A stretch of DNA of 20,532 bases from Funneliformis mosseae (Eukaryota > Glomeromycota > Glomeromycetes > Glomerales > Glomeraceae): contig CAJVPP010001364.1 in the NCBI GenBank assembly GCA_910592005.1, forward strand, positions 1 to 20,532, in the 5' to 3' direction. Numbering within the stretch: the first letter of the stretch is position 1; every line of letters begins with the position of its first letter. The notes beneath the pieces were generated by a model. It had not been told where the DNA came from, made no database searches, and saw only the letters and a list, made by a program, of their open reading frames with translations. A program made the position numbers and the translations under genes. This document shows, in pieces, positions 1 to 8,879 of this stretch.

Positions 1-240
1 TTTAAGAAAATTTTTAAAAAATTATTATAATAAATTTTTCAAAACTTAATTTTAAAATTGAATTATTTAAAAAACTTCTTAATAAACTTAAATTTCTTCT
101 AATAAAGTTGATAAAATATATATAAAACTATCTTTTTATATAATAATTATATTATTAATATTAATTTTTTATTTTTTATTAAAAAATTAATACTTTTTTT
201 TTATGTTTGCAGGTAAATTTGTCTACTTTTAGTTAAGAAA

Positions 241-261
241 TAATCTAGATTTTCTAGATTA
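241..261. repeat. Short perfect hairpin
   Basis: TAATCTAGA (241-249) is followed by a 3-nt TTT loop and the exact inverse TCTAGATTA (253-261). The 9-bp arms include a TCTAGA core. No function can be assigned. Confidence 0.6.
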
Positions 262-504
262 TTAACAATTTTTTTTAATCATAGTATTATATAACAATTT
301 AGTATTACTTATCTTAAATGATATTTTAATGGTATTGATTTTGATGTTAAATTAGAATAATAAAATCAAATAGTTTTTGTAAAATTTTAGTTAAAAATTA
401 TGTAAATTTAAAAAAAAATATTAATTATTCAGAAAATTTTTATATAGAATAACTAGTGGTAAAACCAAATATAAATCAAAGATAAATCAGTGATAATTAT
501 TTGA

Positions 505-668
505 ATATGGATTCTTTGCAATAAAAAGGAAGGAAACTACTAAAAAAAATTTTTTTGAGTTAATATTAAATCTAAACTTATTTTATTAAAAAATAATATT
601 TAATTTATAAAGCAAAAAAAAATTTTTTTTTGGTAGTTTTCTTCTTTTCTATTGCAAGGAGCCTATAT
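505..668. mobile_element. MITE-like TIR element, decayed copy
   Basis: The left arm (from 507) runs TGG-ATTC-TTTGCAATA-AAAAGGAAGGAAACTACT and then A-rich into T-rich. The reverse complement of the right arm (ending near 666) runs AGG-CTCC-TTGCAATA-GAAAAGAAGAAAACTACC and then A-rich. The arms match over about 40 bp. Both ends abut TA, which fits a TA target-site duplication as in Tc1/mariner-type MITEs. The interior is only AT-rich DNA with no coding capacity. A related copy lies at 3379-3492 in the CpG-containing island. Compared with it, this copy has CTAC where the island copy has CTGC, and AAA where that copy has GGG or AGG, which are transitions towards A/T. Confidence 0.7.
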
Positions 669-986
669 TATTATTAAAAATTATATTTTTTTCTAATATG
701 AAAAATCGAAATTATTAGATAATTTTATAAATTAAATTATATATAAAATTAGAATTATAATTGCAATTCATAATTATTAGATAATTTTGACTAAATAGAA
801 TTACTTATTATACAAAATGTTTTAAATTTTTGACATATATCAATATAATTTTATATAAATTTATAAAGTATCTTTTTCTTTTTTTTTTAATTATTAAAAA
901 ATTAAATTTAATAATTTTTCAAATTTTTTACTTATTAAAATATTAAATATAATTGATTAGGATAATAATAAAGTTTAATTTTTAAT

Positions 987-1340
987 CAAAGAAAGGATAA
1001 GCAAAAATGAAGAATATTGGTTTAATCTTAGGAAATCAAAGTTATCTTTTTAAAAAGGAGTTATAAAAAAGATAAAAAAAGAATTTAATATGAATGTTAT
1101 GGTAATGTAGTATTAAGTAAGTTTAAAGAAATAGTTAAAAATTATAAAGTAAGTAAAATTCTAATTAAAAAAGTATATAATATAATTATATCAATAAATA
1201 TTATAAATAATCAATATTTATAGTTATTTAAATTTTATGAGAAAGGAAATTCAAAAGAAAAGTAAAGTAAAGTTAGCAAAAAATATGAAAATCAATTTAA
1301 AATTCCATTTTAAACAAATTCTGATAAGTATTTAAAATAA
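987..1340 (+). pseudogene. Coding relic, unknown protein
   Basis: The frame from 1008 reads coherently across in-frame stops if TAA/TAG is taken as former Gln and TGA as former Trp. A long stop-free part contains the segment YECYGNVVLSKFKEIVKNYK, followed by a Lys-rich stretch around GNSKEKxSKVSKKYENQF. The stops within the frame are mostly TAA and TAG. No family is recognised. The frame points towards the minus-strand relic at 1480-1870. It may be a decayed mobile-element or gene fragment. Because AT-rich DNA read with TAA/TAG as sense easily looks protein-like, confidence is moderate. Confidence 0.4.
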
Positions 1341-1479
1341 ATTCTGTTTAATATTTATATTAAAATTTAGTTAAATTCAAACTTTTATTTTTTAGCTTTT
1401 TAAATAGAATTAAGAAGGCAATCTGAATTAAAATAATATAAGATTTGTTATTTAAGTTTCAAATATTTTAAACTTATTT

Positions 1480-1870
1480 TAACCTAAATTTTAATATTAC
1501 TTTACTAAAAAATTTAAATACTTTTTGCTCTTTCAATCCTCTTTCTCCATAAAGATCTACTTTACCATAAAGATTTGTCTCATCCTTATTACTATCTAAT
1601 ACTGAAATACTATTATAAACTAAAAACCTTTTGTATAATTTATTTCAACTATTACATTTTTTATTATACTCTTTAACTATTATCATTCCTTTTTCTTTTT
1701 CATTTTCTTTTTAATTTTACATTCAGTTTTTTTTATAATTTTTTTTTTGATTTTTTGCTAAAAAAAAAATTTTTTTTTCTAAATAAAACTTATTACATCT
1801 ACATAGTATTTAGGATTAACAGTTATAGGCTAATTTATATCTGACTAAGAGTAGCATACTTTAACATTTA
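1480..1870 (-). pseudogene. Coding relic with TGA/TAG at Trp/Gln positions
   Basis: On the minus strand a single frame runs from about 1870 down to 1480. Its recognisably coding pieces are VKVCYS-stop-SDIN-stop-PITVNPKYYVDVISFI, then GMIIVKEYNKKCNS-stop-NKLYKRFLVYNSISVLDS, then NKDETNLYGKVDLYGERGLK and EQKVFKF. From 1644 down to about 1480 the frame is stop-free for more than 50 codons and uses many G-first codons (GAT, GAA, GGT, GTA), as real coding DNA does. The interruptions are TAG and TGA, fitting CAG-to-TAG and TGG-to-TGA transitions. No protein family is recognised. It is probably a fragment of a decayed duplicated gene or transposon. Confidence 0.5.
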
Positions 1871-3378
1871 TAAATTTATAAGTATATGTAAAATGAAAGA
1901 AAAAATTATACAATTTTTAGTTATTAATCTAACCTAAAATTAACAATATTAGTAAGTATTATTAACATATATTTAATAAAAATGTATTGGAAAAACTTTA
2001 AAATATCATAAAGTTTTTTGATATTCTTTTCTTTATGCTAAATTTTTTATGTAACTATATGATTATAAATAATATTTTTAATATAAGATTTTTGAAATAA
2101 AGGTAATAGTGATTATAGGTAGAATGTGATTATAAATAATAGGATTTATATAATAAAATTCAGAATATCTAACTAGAAAACTATATAGAATAATGTGATT
2201 ATAACAAGAGTTAACAGTAACAAAAAAAAGATTTATTTTATCATACAAAAAATTAAAAATTATTTATATATTTTTTTTAAATAAAAGAAAGTATTAATGA
2301 TTATATATTTTTAAAAAAAAAATTACTTTCTTTAGACTTATAATAGTCTTGTTTTCTAGTGTAATATTTAAATTTTAATAGAAATTCTATTCATTAAACT
2401 ATTTATTAAAAGCTTTTTAATGAATAAATATGATTTTATTAAATTAATAGCTAATAAAATATTACAAAATATTAAATAATTTTAAAGTTGTTATCAAAAG
2501 AGAATGCAATTTCTTAAATTATAGCTTAATAATAAACTTAATAATAATATAATAATAAATGTCATATTTAACTTTATTATAATTTATAGTTTTTACTTTA
2601 TTTTTAACTAATAATAAAAGTAAATCAATATTTATATCAAACTTTATTCTTACAAATTATTATTACTTTTTTTCTATTAGTAATAATCCTATTAATATAA
2701 ACAGAATGATTAATATAAATTGATAATCTTTAGAAATTTTAAACCTTATTAATATATATATTAAAAGTCTATTAAAGTCTATTTTTTATTCAGTAAGTAT
2801 TGCATTTAACTTGTATAACCATTGAAAAAATTTTTTTAATAAATATTTTAAATTAAATACTTAAAAATACTATTTAATTAATTTAATTAATTCCATTTTA
2901 ATTTTTTTTTTAAAATTAAAATCATTAAGTTTATATAAATAAATATAAATTGTCATAGATATATAAGTTCCATTTATTTAATAGAGTAAAAGTTTATTCT
3001 TTTCATTTTCAAAAAATTATTTTCGTTTCGTTTTCTTTTCGATTTATTTATTTAAATTTTTTAAAAAATTGGCACTAATATATACAATTATACCGCTTCT
3101 TGTATTACCGATAATTTATCGTTTTGTGTCACGAAAGAATTTCAAGCATGATATGTGCTAACGCTTATGTTTCCCTGTTTTATGTATCTTAACTATCTGC
3201 TAGATTTCAAAAGGTGGAATAAACACAGCAGTAGAGAGGGAATTTCAATAAAACTATTCAATAATATGATCAAGGGTGTCGAATTTCGGAAGACGAAATG
3301 AGTAAGCTCATTGAACTTGTTTGTTATTACTTAACTTTGATAATTTTAATGTTTGAAAGATTAATTCTCATACGTAAC

Positions 3379-3492
3379 CATATGGGACCTATGCAATAGA
3401 AACTGCCGGGAAAAATCAAAAAAAAATGAGTTAACGCTAAATTCTGAATTTCCTGGCAGATTCTCCCCTTTCTATTGCAAAGGTATCATATG
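3379..3492. mobile_element. MITE-like TIR element, better-preserved copy
   Basis: The left end reads CATATGGGACCTATGCAATA; the inverse of the right end reads CATATGATACCTTTGCAATA. Both continue GAAA, giving 21 of 24 identical bases. Further in, CTGCCGGGAAA on the left corresponds to CTGCCAGGAAA on the right, where the right arm has about 9 extra bases (GGGGAGAAT) before it. Both ends carry TA inside CATATG, consistent with a TA target site. The roughly 114-bp element has no coding capacity and belongs to the same family as the element at 505-668. Confidence 0.7.
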
Positions 3493-3884
3493 CTCTTATT
3501 AATTAGACGCGTGATAGGAACATCAAATGACATTATTTACCTTTAAAATTTGAGATAAATGATCTCAAAAAGAGGCTTTGCTTTGCTGCTTTAAAAATGG
3601 ATTAAAAAGCATCACATGTAACTTGAAATAAAAAACTCTATTTTGAATTTATAATTTGTGATTTGTTACTTTCAATTATTTTTTATAGAATTTATTAAAA
3701 AATTCGAAATTAATTGATCCAACGAAATAACTTTACTAAATTTGTACCTTGAAATGTCTGTCATGCCCCAAATACGCAATTAATAAATTTTAAAAAATAT
3801 CTATATTATTAAAAAGTTAAAAAAGCTAGAATTTTTTGATTAGAAACTTTTTGAATAATCTAAAATAAAATCATAAAGCTCATA

Positions 3885-3913
<29 letters not shown>
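3885..3913. repeat. (ATT)n microsatellite
   Basis: An uninterrupted ATT trinucleotide run of just over nine copies, followed by a short (TA)n run. Confidence 0.9.
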
Positions 3914-3919
<6 letters not shown>

Positions 3920-4003
3920 TTTAAAAAAAAACAGGCGTTAATTAAATAAAATGAATTGTTCACTTTCAATTTTTCAATATCCAATCTTTTTTTTTTATTT
4001 CTC

Positions 4004-4785
4004 CTACGTTCTTTGGTGGTGATTATTGCTAATAAGTCTAGCTTGAAGATCTCTAGTGATTTCTACGGTGTCTTGTAATTTATAATCAAAAATTTCTTGT
4101 AAAAATCTTTGAACTTTACGCTGCATTTTAACAACCCAATCTTGCCTTTCTTCTTCATTTCCCAATCCTTTATATTCTTCATACGCTTTTTGTATATCCT
4201 TAGTCCAAAAGTACTGAATTGGTTGTCCTCTTCTAAGCCGACGTCTAATCCATGGGACACATGTATAAATTACTTGAGGTACATTAATTTTAGTGTTAAC
4301 ATGACTAAAAAAAAAACCAAAATAAAAAAGATTAAATTAATTGATGATATAGAAAATTCTCTTGTAATGAAAGAGACTTTAAATTACCTGACTGCACATT
4401 TATCAAAACAATCTTTACAACAATTAACTCTAAATTCCCAACACCTATCATGAAATTTTTCCAATAAACGATCTTTACAAATAAAACATTTATCACTTAA
4501 TAAAGTAAACCAAATATATTTTTGTTCTGGCCAATCTTCGTTCCAACCATTTGGTGGTGGTAAATTTGGATATGTTAAACATCTTTGCCTTGATGTTTTC
4601 CAAATATTTTGACATTTTATCGAGTGAGTTAACCATAAAATTTTTCTATACCTTTTGCATACCGTTGATAATGAGTATAAATCTTTTGGTGAAACGTATT
4701 TACATATTTCATGAAATATTTCCAATAAAATATTTTCCATTTTATTCTTTTTATTGTAAAAGTTTGTTATCGGATAATTTATCAT
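4004..4785 (-). CDS. F-box / cysteine-cluster protein, two exons
   Basis: Exon 1 is 4388-4785 and exon 2 is 4004-4304, joined across an 83-nt intron (4305-4387). The donor is AG|GTAATT and the acceptor is a T-run ending in TTTTAG|T. The junction keeps phase (GTC AG + T), giving 232 aa with stop TAG. An F-box-like helix bundle lies near the N-terminus (LLEIFHEICKYVSPKDLYSL, then STVCKRYRKILW). A Trp-rich linker follows (NGWNEDWPEQKYIWF), then paired cysteines CFIC ... WEFRVNCCKDCFDKC, probably a zinc-binding knuckle. Exon 2 adds a basic RRRLRRGQPIQYFW segment and a charged helical tail ending NNHHQRT. F-box proteins bind Skp1 in SCF ubiquitin ligases; the substrate is unknown. Met16 (4740) lies immediately before the F-box, has a good start context and is an alternative start. 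This style is typical of expanded F-box families in arbuscular-mycorrhizal fungi. Another minus-strand frame in exon 2 is a shadow. Confidence 0.85.
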
Positions 4786-4879
4786 TATTTTTTTTTTTTT
4801 ACTTCCTCTTCGTGCTCTCCTTATTTCGTGTGTAACGGTTTTGTCATGAGAAAAGGTTTACATATCTGCAAGAATCAAC

Positions 4880-4887
4880 TTTTTATA
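4880..4887 (-). promoter_or_regulatory. TATA-box candidate for the F-box gene
   Basis: On the minus strand this reads TATAAAAA within CTATAAAAAG, about 95 nt upstream of the first in-frame ATG (4785). A start site about 30 nt downstream would leave an A-rich leader ending in a poly-A run directly before that ATG. The leader may carry a very short upstream frame beginning near 4844 (ATG ACA AAA ... TAA). Confidence 0.4.
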
Positions 4888-6049
4888 GTTGAAAGGATGT
4901 TGCACAGATTCATTTAATAATTCTAGCCGAAATTAAGTTAATTATAAAGTTGGCCGACTTTACCACGTGTTTATACTGCGCGTATTACAAATAGAAATCA
5001 AGGAATGCATTGTAATATTTTTTTTTTTTTTTTGTTTTTTTGGTAGAATTCTTGAATCCACAAATAACCAATAAAGAATGACGAGAATAAAATAAATATT
5101 TTAACCGGAGAGTTTTTCAAATCTATAACGATTATTTAATATATATATATATATATATAGAATTTTCTTTGAAAATTTCCTTATACGGAAGGTATTCTTT
5201 TATTAAAACGATGGTGCCTAGTTATATATAGACTTGAAGAAATAATCTATCCTTGTATTTTTACAATTTCTTTGTAAAATATAAATACGATTTTAGTGTT
5301 CACTATTACAATATACAATGATGATTTGCGACGCGCTTCTTGGAGGGGAAAAAACTTTTTCCAGAAAAGGTATAGTAAATAATTAACATATTGATTCATA
5401 TCTCTAAGATATAATCACAAAAACAGTTTCGCCCGAAACGTAGGAGTCTAAACCAAATCTTTTTTATTTTTTTACTCCGACACAATATGTATTAATCAAC
5501 AGTAAGTTTATATTAAAGGGAACAAAACTTGTACGTTAGCGTAAGCCACTGTTTAAATCAAACAGGATAATTCATAGTAATGATAAAGAATTTCGAGGCT
5601 TAAGAAAAGAGGAATCGTTTAAAAGGATAAGTTTTCATTTATAATTATAACATGAATCGTGTTATTGATGTTATTTTTGTGGCAGAGTATAATTTGTTAA
5701 TGTATTAACCCTCATCAATAGAACTGAACTTTTCTAATCTAATTTGGTAAATTTCCATTTTACCAAGCAATTTTGTGGCTTTTTCTTTTTGTATATAAAC
5801 AGGAAATTCATTGACAACCTTTTATATATATATACTAAGACAAAAATGGTTTATCACCAGTTTGATTTATTTATAAAAAAAAATAAAGGAGTTACCCGTT
5901 TTATTTTAATAAAATTTCTGAAACAAACAATTCCTCTACTAAGCCTCATATGTTTTGACGCTAACTAATTCACCATACAAAATATGTATCCAAATGTTTG
6001 ATTTCGCAATAATTTCTTTTTGTCAATCAGGATTATATAAATGTCTTAG
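4888..6049. other. Intergenic, no gene seen
   Basis: The sequence is AT-rich but CpG-containing. It includes an (AT)n run at 5139-5158. Short plus-strand frames, such as one starting at 5319 that runs into a GTATAG-like donor near 5370, have no supporting features. I cannot assign a gene. Confidence 0.4.
5139..5158. repeat. (AT)n microsatellite
   Basis: Ten uninterrupted AT units. Confidence 0.85.
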
Positions 6050-6247
6050 ACCAAATATCAACCAATTTATTAAGGATGGCTTAATCGTTATTGGCTTAGT
6101 GAAACTGATTATGAAACAATTTCTCCCAAGCCAAAAGGACTTTTGATCTATTTTACATTCAATACCAAATTAAATAGTATGATTGTCGATCAACATACAT
6201 CTCATTTATGGGACCCAACCCACGGAAACTACCAAATTTATTATTAA
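6050..6247 (+). pseudogene. Orphan coding fragment, unknown
   Basis: From 6074 to the TAA at 6245-6247 there are 57 stop-free codons with a natural-looking, low-bias protein: GWLNRYWLSETDYETI, SPKPKGLLIYFTFNTKLNSM, IVDQHTSHLWDPTHGNYQIY. There is no ATG at its beginning. It can be extended upstream to 6050 across one in-frame TAA (6071-6073), just after a TCTTAG that could be a splice acceptor. An overlapping second frame (MFDFAII...NINQFIKDGL) could be the upstream half displaced by a frameshift. Either it is the last exon of a gene whose upstream exons I cannot find, or it is a decayed gene. No family is recognised. Confidence 0.35.
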
Positions 6248-6975
6248 TTAATCTATAAACGAAATTGAACTAATATTATGTTATAAAAAAGTCTCTGGAT
6301 TCGTTCTAGAAATTTTTAATGAAAAAAAAAAAAAAAAACAATTAAATAATTTCTATCATTATTCTTGTTCAGTAATCTTTTTTCACCCGAACCTGTGAAA
6401 ATTAAGATTGAGGCTTGGTGAAATCAAAGCCATTCCGTTATATATATATATTTTTTTATTTTAAACTTTTTAAACTTGAACTCGGGTTTCGTGTCACGCG
6501 ACTTTGATTTGCCCGACAACATACAAATTAAATTGATGGCATCTTTCGTAATTAAAGTTAACTCATTTTCAATGCAAATAACTTGTGAATATTTTTAAAT
6601 TATAGAAGCGAAAATTTTGATCGCGTTTTATTAATATTAATTTTTTTCACGTCTTACATTAAAGTCTAAATTCGTAAAACGCGCGTATATTAAAAAGTAT
6701 TGAAAGAAATATTAAACCAAAAAAAAAAATTTCGCATTTTCCAACAAATTTATCCCTCGGAAAACGTCTCAAATTATTATTTAACGCGAAAGTTTATTTA
6801 TTCAAATTAGACATTAACGCGTTACTATATAAAACTAACTAGAACATTACTTCCACAACCAAAAAATTACCTAAAAAACTAAATAAAAAATCTAGTGAAA
6901 GTTGAAATAAATATAATAATTTTTTTAAAAATTAAATGTTCGAAATTTTTTTTTATTTCGGTCACGACACTATTA
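6248..6975. other. Intergenic, no gene seen
   Basis: This stretch has CpG-containing AT-rich DNA with homopolymer runs (for example 16 A's near 6324-6340) and a short AT repeat near 6440. No coding frame, RNA gene or clear repeat is visible. Confidence 0.4.
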
Positions 6976-6981
6976 TTTATT
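6976..6981 (-). terminator. Possible AATAAA polyadenylation signal
   Basis: AATAAA on the minus strand, about 125 nt beyond the stop codon of the GKAP-repeat gene. It is the first exact match in that direction, but the surrounding DNA is AT-rich, so it may be fortuitous. Confidence 0.3.
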
Positions 6982-7105
6982 AAGCACAGTAAATATATAT
7001 GTATAACTATATAATGTATGAGTATTACAAAAAAAAACCTTTCGTGTATATTGAAGGGAATATGAGAGGGTTTTTATGAAATTATTAAGTCTAAACGGTA
7101 TTAAA

Positions 7106-7836
7106 TTAAGCAAATAAGGCACCAAGAACAGCGATGGCTGCGAATGTAACTCCAACTTCGGATTTAAGATTGTTGGCAGCGCCAGCGGCGGCTTTGGCAG
7201 AAGGTGCTGGGGATTTGGTGGTATCTGGGGTCTTGGCTGGTGTTGGTGCTTTACCTCCTTCTGGGCCTTTTGCTGGTGGGGCTTTTCCGTCAGCTGGGGC
7301 TTTTCCGCCGTCAGCTGGTGCTGGGGCTGGGGCTTTACCGTCAGCTGGGGCTTTTCCGTCAGCTGGGGCTGGGGCTGGGGCTTTTCCGTCAGCTGGTGCT
7401 TTACCGTCAGCTGGTGCTTTTCCGTCAGCTGGTGCTTTACCGTCAGCTGGTGCTTTACCGTCAGCTGGTGCTTTACCGTCAGCTGGTGCTTTGCCATCTT
7501 CTGGTGCTTTGCCATCTGCTGGTGCTTTGCCGTCTGCTGGTGCTTTGCCGTCAGCTGGTGCTTTGCCGTCTTCTGGTGCTTTGCCGTCTTCTGGTGCTTT
7601 GCCACCCTCTGGTGCTTTGCCACCCTCTGGTGCTTTTCCGTCTTCTGGTGCTTTTCCATCGTCTTCTGGTGGTCCTCTAATAATTATAAAAATATGTTAA
7701 TTATTAATTCCAAAATAATATTAAAATAAAATTTTTTTATATTTTTTTCTAACGGGATAACTTACTGTGCAGCAACGAATGAAACCAACACGAAGAGAAC
7801 GATAAGAAGAAGGATGATGCGGTTATTGAATTTCAT
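7106..7836 (-). CDS. Secreted GKAP-repeat protein, probably GPI-anchored
   Basis: Exon 1 is 7766-7836 and exon 2 is 7106-7676, joined across an 89-nt intron (7677-7765; donor CA|GTAAGT, acceptor TTATTAG|A). The junction keeps phase (CA + A = Gln) and the product is 213 aa. Exon 1 encodes a classic signal peptide: MKFNNR, a hydrophobic core IILLLIVLFVLVSF, then VAA with cleavage likely before Gln24. Exon 2 encodes a long Pro/Ala/Lys/Asp/Gly array of units GKAP[A/E][D/G], a degenerate APAPAPADG part, then TPAKTPDTTKSPAPSAKAAA. It ends GAANNLKSEVG followed by the hydrophobic tail VTFAAIAVLGALFA and TAA. A small-residue site, a short spacer and a C-terminal hydrophobic tail fit a GPI signal. The protein is probably displayed on the plasma membrane or wall; its function is unknown. 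Both ends of the reading frame make sense only in this frame. The longer frames over the array on either strand are shadows. Confidence 0.85.
7279..7665 (-). repeat. 18-bp coding tandem repeat array
   Basis: Fourteen exact-length 18-bp units occupy 7393-7644 (plus-strand unit CTGGTGCTTTNCCGTCAG and variants). A 21-bp unit (7645-7665) flanks them on the N-terminal side, and degenerate units with GGGGCT insertions (about 7279-7392) on the C-terminal side. Each unit encodes six residues. The Gly codon marks blocks: eight consecutive units at 7483-7626 use GGC, while those at 7393-7482 use GGT or GGA. That suggests local duplication or homogenisation. Since 18 is a multiple of three, frames on both strands stay open through the array. 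Confidence 0.9.
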
Positions 7837-8004
7837 TTTGTATGATTTATGAACTGGTGAAAAGGTAAGGGAGTTTTTGTAATTTTATTTGCAATTGCAA
7901 GGTTTTCTAAAATTATTTTTTTTTTTTGAAAAGAAAGATTTTTTCTTTGATTTTAACCTTTGCAGTTGTGTCGTGGTGATTTGAGTGGAAGGGAAAGTGG
8001 CCCT

Positions 8005-8013
8005 GTATTTATT
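8005..8013 (-). promoter_or_regulatory. TATA-like element upstream of the GKAP gene
   Basis: On the minus strand this reads AATAAATACAGGG, about 170 nt upstream of the ATG at 7836. A GC-richer, C-rich stretch follows (ACTTTCCCTTCC, then CACCACGACACAACTGC) that could contain the transcription start. The leader would be roughly 130-140 nt and A-rich near the ATG. The evidence is sequence resemblance only. Confidence 0.3.
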
Positions 8014-8150
8014 AGATTTTTTGATGGTATTAGTTAGAATATTTTGATTTACTTTATTAATATTGATATATAAATAAATAACAATATCCACTCTATGGAA
8101 ACAAGACACTACTCCGTGATACATTTGAAACGTTATACTTGCATAAATAA

Positions 8151-8200
8151 TACAGGGTTGGCGTTAAAAAAATTTTGTGTTCCTTGGCAAAAAACCTGTA
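8151..8200. repeat. Tiny TA-flanked inverted-repeat element
   Basis: TA-CAGGGTTGGCG at the left faces CTTGGCAAAAAACCTG-TA at the right, whose inverse is CAGGTTTTTTGCCAAG. The outer bases AATACAGG pair exactly, and both ends abut TA. The TACAG-start with a nearby TGGC motif resembles Tc1/mariner-type termini, so this could be a remnant of both ends of such an element. The match is short. Confidence 0.35.
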
Positions 8201-8879
8201 TTCAAAACAAAAGCCATTCGATATTTGATTTATAAATATATATATCTCTTTACTTTAAAAGAATTCTTAGCTTTATAATTTTATTTTTGGTAATTGTGTA
8301 TAAAAAAAAAAAAAAATGATCATTATAAAATTGATATTTATTGATTGTCTAAGATCAACAAAAAAAAAAAAAATTTAGTAGAAGGGTGAATAGCCCCTGA
8401 TTTGAGTGATGTACACCTGAAAATGATATAAAAAAAAAATTGCCGTTTATATTTATTATTAACTCTTTACATTATACTACAAATACTAAAGTGGTTAACA
8501 TGTATCAAGTTTTAGTCTAGTTTGACAAAATTCTGAACTACAAATATTAATTTATTAAAAATAAGTTCTATAATCTTAGGTACCCGCATCAGAGAACTCG
8601 CTTTTTTAATCACGTGAGCGGATGAATTTTTCCACTTCACGTTTAATGAAGGTTCTTTCAAAAGAAAAAAAAAAATCCAATGAGAGAACTTTTACTCAAT
8701 TTAGAAAAAATTATTCTGCATAATCTTTCCACTAATTTGATTGATAAGAAAGTAGTGATAGGATTAAAAAAATTTAATGTCAAGCGCGTGTGTTTTACAC
8801 CTTAAATTTGTTTGGTCAGACAAAACGAAAAAAATAAAAAAGTTGTCCAAATTTCCAATGAGGAGCATATGGAGAGCCG
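8201..8879. other. Intergenic, no gene seen
   Basis: AT-rich, CpG-containing sequence with several poly-A runs. A CACGTG palindrome with TCACGTGA flanks at 8610-8617 could be a bHLH-type site, but no adjacent gene supports it. Confidence 0.35.

Larger units (their letters stand above)
1..3023. other. Left AT-rich, CpG-depleted block
   Basis: This block is almost entirely A and T. By eye the only CpG is at 707-708, while CpGs appear at once from 3024. It has no open frame of useful length under the standard code. It contains a hairpin (241-261), a TIR element (505-668) and two coding relics (987-1340 plus strand, 1480-1870 minus strand). In 1871-3023 I see only AT-rich sequence with homopolymer runs and no gene. 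The composition fits old duplicated or mobile DNA altered by C-to-T change. That cause is inferred. Confidence 0.75.
3024..4003. other. Island edge, intergenic
   Basis: CpGs resume abruptly at 3024-3030 and base composition becomes more mixed. The stretch holds a TIR element (3379-3492) and an (ATT)n tract (3885-3913). No coding frame was found. A possible AATAAA-type signal for the upstream minus-strand gene lies at 3994-3999, a few bases past its stop codon. Confidence 0.5.

Noticed and set aside
4063..4260. 65-codon minus-strand frame inside exon 2 of the F-box gene
   Set aside because: It begins at a GTG and is out of frame with exon 1. The in-phase frame reads a better protein to a TAG at 4004.
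4109..4453. 114-codon and nearby 94-codon plus-strand frames opposite the F-box gene
   Set aside because: They are antisense shadows with Phe/Ile/Leu-rich, low-information sequence.
6208..6240. TATGGGACC...GGAAACTACC, resembling the MITE terminus
   Set aside because: Only the outer and inner parts match, the middle is missing, and there is no opposite arm. It also lies within an open coding fragment, so it may be a coincidence.
6973..7659. 228-codon minus-strand frame (repeated AKHQ/VKHQ)
   Set aside because: It is the same strand as the real gene but a shifted frame. It lacks a signal peptide, and its C-terminal part runs into low-complexity 3' sequence.
7134..7700. 188-codon plus-strand frame (repeated GALPSA) over the repeat array
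   Set aside because: It is the complement of the 18-bp array, which stays open on both strands. The minus-strand spliced frame has a signal peptide, consensus splice sites and a GPI-like tail.
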